This document shows positions 21,082 to 24,387 of a stretch of DNA of 24,387 bases, piece by piece (positions within the stretch are counted from its first letter, which is position 1; each line of letters begins with the position of its first letter). The translations under genes were made by a program, and so were the position numbers. A model generated the notes under the pieces. That model worked only from the letters and a program-made list of their open reading frames with translations, was not told the origin of the DNA and did not search any database. The stretch is from contig DXZO01000069.1 of NCBI GenBank assembly GCA_019419625.1, forward strand, positions 147,778 through 172,164, in the 5' to 3' direction. Source of the stretch: Collinsella sp. Its GTDB lineage: Bacteria > Actinomycetota > Coriobacteriia > Coriobacteriales > Coriobacteriaceae.

Positions 21082-22797
21082 CTATTGTGCCGAGCCCGCG
21101 ACGGGCTCAAAATGCTTGTCCTTAACGGCCGCGGCCAGGCGATCTGCCAGATTGCGTACGCGCGGATCCAGGCGCGCGGCACCCGGATTGACAAAGAAGC
21201 GGGCCGTGCAGTCCATGATGCGGCCGGTGATGACCAAGTCGTTGTCACGCAGCGTGGCACCCGTGGCGGTAATGTCCACGATGCGATCGGTCATGCCGAC
21301 GATGGGGCCCAGCTCGATGTTGCCGTGCAGCGAGACGATGTCGGCATTCACGCCACGCTCGGCATACCAGGCACTCGCGATGCGCGGGTATTTGGTGGCC
21401 ACGCGAAGCGACCCGCGGCGGGCATAGTTGCGCTCGGCCTGGCCAGCACGCCACGCGGGCTCCGCCTCGATAAAGGTGCACAGGCCGTAGCCCAAATCGA
21501 CCAGCTGCAGCAGGTTGAGGTCGGCCTCGATGAGCGAGTCCCAACCGCAGATGCCGCAATCGGCACCACCGCAGCCCACAAAGGCAGGCGCATCGCTGGG
21601 ACGCACGATGACAAACTCGATATCGCCGACCGCGCCCTCGCCGGCACGTGTGTCGCGGCCGCGCACGATCAGGTGACGGCCGGGGTCGCGCAGCTCAGAG
21701 ACGTCCAAGCCCGCGGCCTCGAGCACGTCGAGCGTGTCGGCCTTAAGCGAGCCCTTGGGCACGGCAATGCGCAGCGGGCCCTCGGCGCCGCGGCCCGCGG
21801 CATGGTCGCCATCGGAAGCGGCATCCTCGGCCGAGGTGCGCGCGGCCTCCAGGCGCTCGAGCGAAAAGGCGAAGCCTGCCGCCGGCACCTCGATACCGGC
21901 GCCAAATGCGCCGGTAAAGATGGAGTCATAGCGTCCGCCCGAACCGACCGGATCGGGCAAGCCGCCGGCATAGGCCTTAAAGACCAGGCCCGTGTAGTAA
22001 TCGAAAGAGTTCATGATGGAGAAGTCGAACGACAGCACCTGGGCGTCCTCGGGTGCCAGGCCCTCGACCAGGGCACGCAGCTCGCGCGTCAGCGGCGCGA
22101 CGATACCGGCGGCCTCCAGCAGCGCGTCCACGCGGTCGAGTACCTCGGCACCGCCGTGCAGACGCGGCAACTCGCTAATGGCGGCCTTGACGGCATCGGA
22201 CTCGGCGCTTGCCGCCACGCGGGCATCGAGGCCCACAAAGTCGTTGGCGTGCACGCAGCGCAGGGCCTCGGCAGCCAGCTCACGATCCTCGCATACCGCG
22301 AGCAATTCCTTAAAAGGACGCACGCTGCCTGCGATGATGCGCGCATCGGGAAGTGCCAGCTCACGCACGGCCTCCGCCACCAGCGAAACAATCTCGACAT
22401 CGCCCGCGGTATCGCCCGCACCGATAAGCTCAAAGCCCAGCTGCGTAAACTGACGCGAGCCACCGGCATTGCGCTGGCACTCGCGAACCACCGGCGCCTC
22501 ATAGCGCAGGCGCAGGGGCAGGTCGGCCGCGCGCATGCGGGTCGAGACCAGACGCACGATCGGCAATGTGTTGTCGGGACGGACCACCAGCAGACGGCCA
22601 TCATCGTCAAAAAGCTTAAACGGCGTGTCCGCGATGCGGCCGCCTTCCTCGAGTGAACCCTTGTCCTCGAGCAGCGGCGTTTCGACCGGAAGGTAATGAT
22701 GCTCCCTGAAGCAGCCCTTCACCGTCAGCGCAATCTCCTCGCGCGCCTGAGCCTCCTCGGGCAATATGTCCCGGAATCCCCACGGTGTGGCCGTCAT
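21082..22797 (-). CDS. Fused HisZ-HisG: ATP phosphoribosyltransferase regulatory and catalytic subunits
   Basis: One 571-residue chain combines both subunits of short-form ATP-PRT. Residues 1 to about 318 are HisZ, a histidyl-tRNA-synthetase paralogue: GFRDILPEEA, VRPDNTLPIVRLVSTR, FTQLGFELIG, FDYYTGLVFKAY and GSGGRYDSIF. Residues 319-340 are an Ala/Asp/Gly linker. Residues 341-571 are short-form HisG: LRIAVPKGSL, RPSDAPAFV, VATKYPRIASAWY, the HGNIELGPIVGMTDRIVDIT region and a C-terminal helical part, without the long-form regulatory domain. The enzyme joins ATP and PRPP, the committed, histidine-inhibited step. HisZ and HisG are normally separate and form a hetero-octamer. The start follows GAGGAGG. 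It is the first gene of the operon. Confidence 0.95.
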   Translation of the reverse strand: MTATPWGFRDILPEEAQAREEIALTVKGCFREHHYLPVETPLLEDKGSLEEGGRIADTPFKLFDDDGRLLVVRPDNTLPIVRLVSTRMRAADLPLRLRYEAPVVRECQRNAGGSRQFTQLGFELIGAGDTAGDVEIVSLVAEAVRELALPDARIIAGSVRPFKELLAVCEDRELAAEALRCVHANDFVGLDARVAASAESDAVKAAISELPRLHGGAEVLDRVDALLEAAGIVAPLTRELRALVEGLAPEDAQVLSFDFSIMNSFDYYTGLVFKAYAGGLPDPVGSGGRYDSIFTGAFGAGIEVPAAGFAFSLERLEAARTSAEDAASDGDHAAGRGAEGPLRIAVPKGSLKADTLDVLEAAGLDVSELRDPGRHLIVRGRDTRAGEGAVGDIEFVIVRPSDAPAFVGCGGADCGICGWDSLIEADLNLLQLVDLGYGLCTFIEAEPAWRAGQAERNYARRGSLRVATKYPRIASAWYAERGVNADIVSLHGNIELGPIVGMTDRIVDITATGATLRDNDLVITGRIMDCTARFFVNPGAARLDPRVRNLADRLAAAVKDKHFEPVAGSAQ

Positions 22798-22833
22798 CTG
22801 GTGAGCCTCCTCATGCTGTGTTTCATATAGAGC

Positions 22834-22863
22834 AGAAGACCGGCATAGCTCCGCCGGTCTTCT
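22834..22863 (-). promoter_or_regulatory. 5'-leader hairpin of the his operon
   Basis: A perfect 11-bp stem, AGAAGACCGGC paired with GCCGGTCTTCT, encloses an 8-nt loop 37 bp before the hisZG start. No T-run follows on either strand, so it is not a plain terminator. A possible -10 (TATGCT, 22873-22878 on the minus strand) lies just upstream, which would put the hairpin at the very 5' end of the mRNA. No T-box specifier domain or His-rich leader peptide was recognised. Confidence 0.5.
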
Positions 22864-22883
22864 GGGTACTTTAGCATACTAGA

Positions 22884-23038
22884 GTGCTTGCGGGGAAAAT
22901 CGTCTCTCTCGGCTCACAGCGTATTCATTTGGAAACATTGGAACGGATTGCCCGCGGCCCGCCTCTACAGCGAAGGGCATCGACAGTCCATCCGAAAAAA
23001 CGTCCGAGCTCCCGCTCGCTCAGCGGAAGAGTTTACAG
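22884..23038. other. 155-bp intergenic stretch, no gene recognised
   Basis: The sequence upstream of hisZG shows only a small hairpin (CGAGC-TCCC-GCTCG) and a repeated ATTTGGAA/ATTGGAA. It probably contains the his operon promoter, but no convincing -35/-10 pair was found. Short open frames here run through the neighbouring repeat and lack ribosome sites. Confidence 0.4.
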
Positions 23039-23125
23039 ACGAGGGCCGGGGAGGCATGCTTTGTTTTGAGAAGTGGGCTCCGCGAACTTCTCAAAACAAA
23101 GCATGCCTCCCCGGCCCCGGCAATG
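23039..23125. repeat. Long perfect inverted repeat, copy A (32-bp arms, conserved loop)
   Basis: Left arm 23043-23074 and right arm 23086-23117 are perfectly complementary over 32 bp. The 11-nt loop at 23075-23085 is GGGCTCCGCGA. Outer arm sequence is GGGCCGGGGAGGCATGC; the inner part is TTTGTTTTGAGAAGT. The flanks ACGA on the left and CGGCAATG on the right are shared with copy C. No T-run follows, so it is not a typical terminator. Confidence 0.9.
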
Positions 23126-23225
23126 TAATTTTTGCTGACCAAAGGAAGATGCGCAGCCCCAAGGCCGCAACGGCAAAGTCCCCATTACATTAAAAAAATA
23201 TCAGCCCCCGCATATCGAAACGGTC
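23126..23225. other. Spacer between repeat copies A and B
   Basis: No gene is seen. ATGTAAT (from 23123) and ATTACAT (near 23184) form a wide, weak inverted repeat around a segment containing CCCCAAGGCCGCAACGG. The stretch is A-rich near 23190-23200. Confidence 0.3.
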
Positions 23226-23229
23226 GAGA

Positions 23230-23314
23230 GGGCCTTGCCCGGCTGGGCGGCCTTGCTCCGGGAAGTTCGCGAAGCCCACTTCCCGGAGCAAGGCCGCCCA
23301 GCCGGGCAAGGCCC
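23230..23314. repeat. Long perfect inverted repeat, copy B (37-bp arms, same loop in reverse)
   Basis: Left arm 23230-23266 and right arm 23278-23314 pair perfectly over 37 bp. The loop (23267-23277) is TCGCGAAGCCC, the reverse complement of GGGCTTCGCGA, so this copy is inverted relative to A and C with one loop difference. The loop-proximal GAAGT/ACTTC is shared, but the rest of the arm (GGGCCTTGCCCGGCTGGGC...) is unrelated to the arms of A and C. A weak outer dyad ACGGTC...GACCGT brackets it. It lies 23 bp after the permease stop. Confidence 0.9.
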
Positions 23315-23337
23315 CAGCGCGAGACCGTCCCGAATGC

Positions 23338-24276
23338 CTACCCGCACAGTGTGGCTACGAGTGGGATGGTCAAAATGGAGCAGATGATCGACAAAAACGT
23401 GCACTGAATCATGGGGCGTGCATCCTTGCCGTATTGTAGGCAGTACAGCGTACCGTTGCTGCCCACCGGCATTGCCATCTCGAGCACAAGCGTCGCGATA
23501 AACATGGGTGTCATGCCGGGCCACAAGCGCGCGACGGCAAGACATGCCACCGGCACGACAACCAGGCGAAACGCCACGGCGACATAGGCACGCCAGTTGG
23601 TAAGCATCTCGAGCGGACGGTACTTGGCGATAGACGATCCCATGAGCAACAATGCCGCTGGAGTGGTCATGGTGCCAACGATGGAAATCGAGTCGCCCAA
23701 CACGCCCCAATCGGTCCATCCGGTTAGCACGATCCCAAGCACAACAGCACTTGCAATGAGACCAGGACTCTTGCAGCAGGCGGCAATATTGCGCATCTGC
23801 TTTTTAAGGCCGCCATCCATTCCGCTAAATAACATGGCGCCAACGGTAAACATAAGAAGGTTTAGGGGGATAAGCGCAATCGATGCATACAACAGCGCTT
23901 GTTTTCCCAACACCGCCGAAATAACCGGAAAACCAATAAACCCGGCATTACCGAAAAGCACGGCGAAGCGATACGAGCATTCCGTCCCCCTGGGAACGCG
24001 AAGAGCAGCGGTAACAGCAAACGCGATAACGGTCGCCACCGCATACATCACAAAGGACAGACCCATGAGCGAAAACGTCTCGGCAATGCTCGGAAGCTTC
24101 ACATCATCGCCCAGCGCTGACGAAAGCACCAAGCACGGTAGCGCCACCTGCAACAGCAGATGCGACAGCTCGCGCTCGAACTCCGCTTTCATAAACCCCA
24201 GCTTGGCGATACACCACCCCAACAAAATAGGCAGCGAAACCGTCAACATCTGAAGCGCCACACTCGTAAAGCTCAT
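23338..24276 (-). CDS. AEC (auxin efflux carrier)-family transporter
   Basis: This 312-residue, strongly hydrophobic protein has about ten membrane helices in two inverted five-helix halves, the AEC architecture. The hallmark crossover segment LFGNAGFIGFPVISAVLG lies in the first half and MAMPVGSNGTLYCLQYG in the second. Members move organic acids such as malate or, in plants, auxin; the substrate here is unknown. The start has AAGGGGGAAGC directly upstream. Base composition is visibly lower in GC and codon endings richer in A/T than the his genes, suggesting later acquisition. The gene is isolated and lies between inverted repeats B (3' side) and C (20 bp 5' of the start), so its promoter must be within or beyond repeat C. 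Confidence 0.92.
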   Translation of the reverse strand: MSFTSVALQMLTVSLPILLGWCIAKLGFMKAEFERELSHLLLQVALPCLVLSSALGDDVKLPSIAETFSLMGLSFVMYAVATVIAFAVTAALRVPRGTECSYRFAVLFGNAGFIGFPVISAVLGKQALLYASIALIPLNLLMFTVGAMLFSGMDGGLKKQMRNIAACCKSPGLIASAVVLGIVLTGWTDWGVLGDSISIVGTMTTPAALLLMGSSIAKYRPLEMLTNWRAYVAVAFRLVVVPVACLAVARLWPGMTPMFIATLVLEMAMPVGSNGTLYCLQYGKDARPMIQCTFLSIICSILTIPLVATLCG

Positions 24277-24296
24277 GCTTCCCCCTTATCTATTCC

Positions 24297-24383
24297 ACGA
24301 GGGCCGGGGCGCCTGCTTTGTTTTGAGAAGTGGGCTCCGCGAACTTCTCAAAACAAAGCAGGCGCCCCGGCCCCGGCAATGCA
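24297..24383. repeat. Long perfect inverted repeat, copy C (31-bp arms, conserved loop)
   Basis: Left arm 24301-24331 and right arm 24343-24373 are perfectly complementary over 31 bp around loop GGGCTCCGCGA (24332-24342), identical to copy A. Relative to A, the outer arm reads GGGGCGCCTGC instead of GGGGAGGCATGC, and the opposite arm carries the exactly compensating changes. The flanks ACGA and CGGCAATG match copy A. It begins about 20 bp upstream of the permease start codon. Confidence 0.9.
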
Positions 24384-24387
24384 TTTC

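Noticed and set aside
19513..22656. 1047-codon open frame on the plus strand opposite hisD and hisZG
   Set aside because: It mirrors two clearly recognised genes and spans the gap between them, with His/Gly/Arg-rich low-complexity content and no family motif.
22834..22863. T-box or His-leader attenuator at the head of the his operon
   Set aside because: Only a simple 11-bp hairpin is present; there is no T-box bulge sequence, no T-run and no short peptide rich in His codons.
22888..23193. 101-codon open frame upstream of hisZG
   Set aside because: It reads through repeat copy A, has no ribosome site and no recognisable protein features; the reading frame is incidental.
23039..24383. CRISPR array or CRISPR-like repeats
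   Set aside because: The repeats are long inverted repeats in both orientations at irregular spacing (copies about 100 to 1000 bp apart), without unit spacers or cas genes.

Overview
The window looks like chromosomal DNA of a high-GC Gram-positive bacterium, most likely a gut member of the Coriobacteriia such as Collinsella. This is an inference from base composition, short-form HisG with HisZ, the CydDC-like exporter and general gene style; no database was searched. Genes are dense, mostly in short co-oriented runs with clear Shine-Dalgarno sites, and nearly every larger intergenic gap holds an inverted repeat or terminator hairpin.

Layout. 1-1603: end of an OmpR-type response regulator overlapping its sensor histidine kinase (+). 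1604-1898: a 182-bp imperfect palindrome, then a bidirectional terminator. 1899-2572 (-): an orphan galactitol-type PTS IIB and a small VOC protein. 2736-3525 (+): a membrane-anchored helical-repeat protein, tRNA-Leu(UAA) and its terminator. 3547-5409 (-): a compact hairpin element, a Ppx/GppA phosphatase and an FtsB/DivIC-like division protein. 5501-6894 (-): enolase, with terminator and an operator-like promoter. 7034-9035 (-): standalone LarC C-terminal domain, YfcE-type phosphoesterase, MazG. 9132-13405 (+): a palindromic leader region, then a single-chain CydDC-like ABC exporter translationally coupled to a YgbA-family cysteine-rich protein. 13525-14436 (+): PHP-type histidinol phosphatase.

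14466-22797 (-) is a histidine operon in the order hisZG (fused), hisD, hisC, hisB, hairpin, hisH, hisA, hisF, palindrome, hisI, a small TDAC-motif protein, hisE. Together with the convergent PHP phosphatase, every step from PRPP plus ATP to histidine is encoded here. Two secondary-structure elements divide the operon: a terminator-like hairpin between hisB and hisH, and a roughly 100-bp imperfect palindrome between hisF and hisI.

22798-24387 holds a lower-GC AEC-family permease (-) lying between members of a striking repeat family. Three long perfect inverted repeats (32-, 37- and 31-bp arms) share an 11-nt loop GGGCTYCGCGA, while the arm sequences differ between copies yet remain perfectly complementary within each copy. 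This family is the least explained and most interesting signal in the window.
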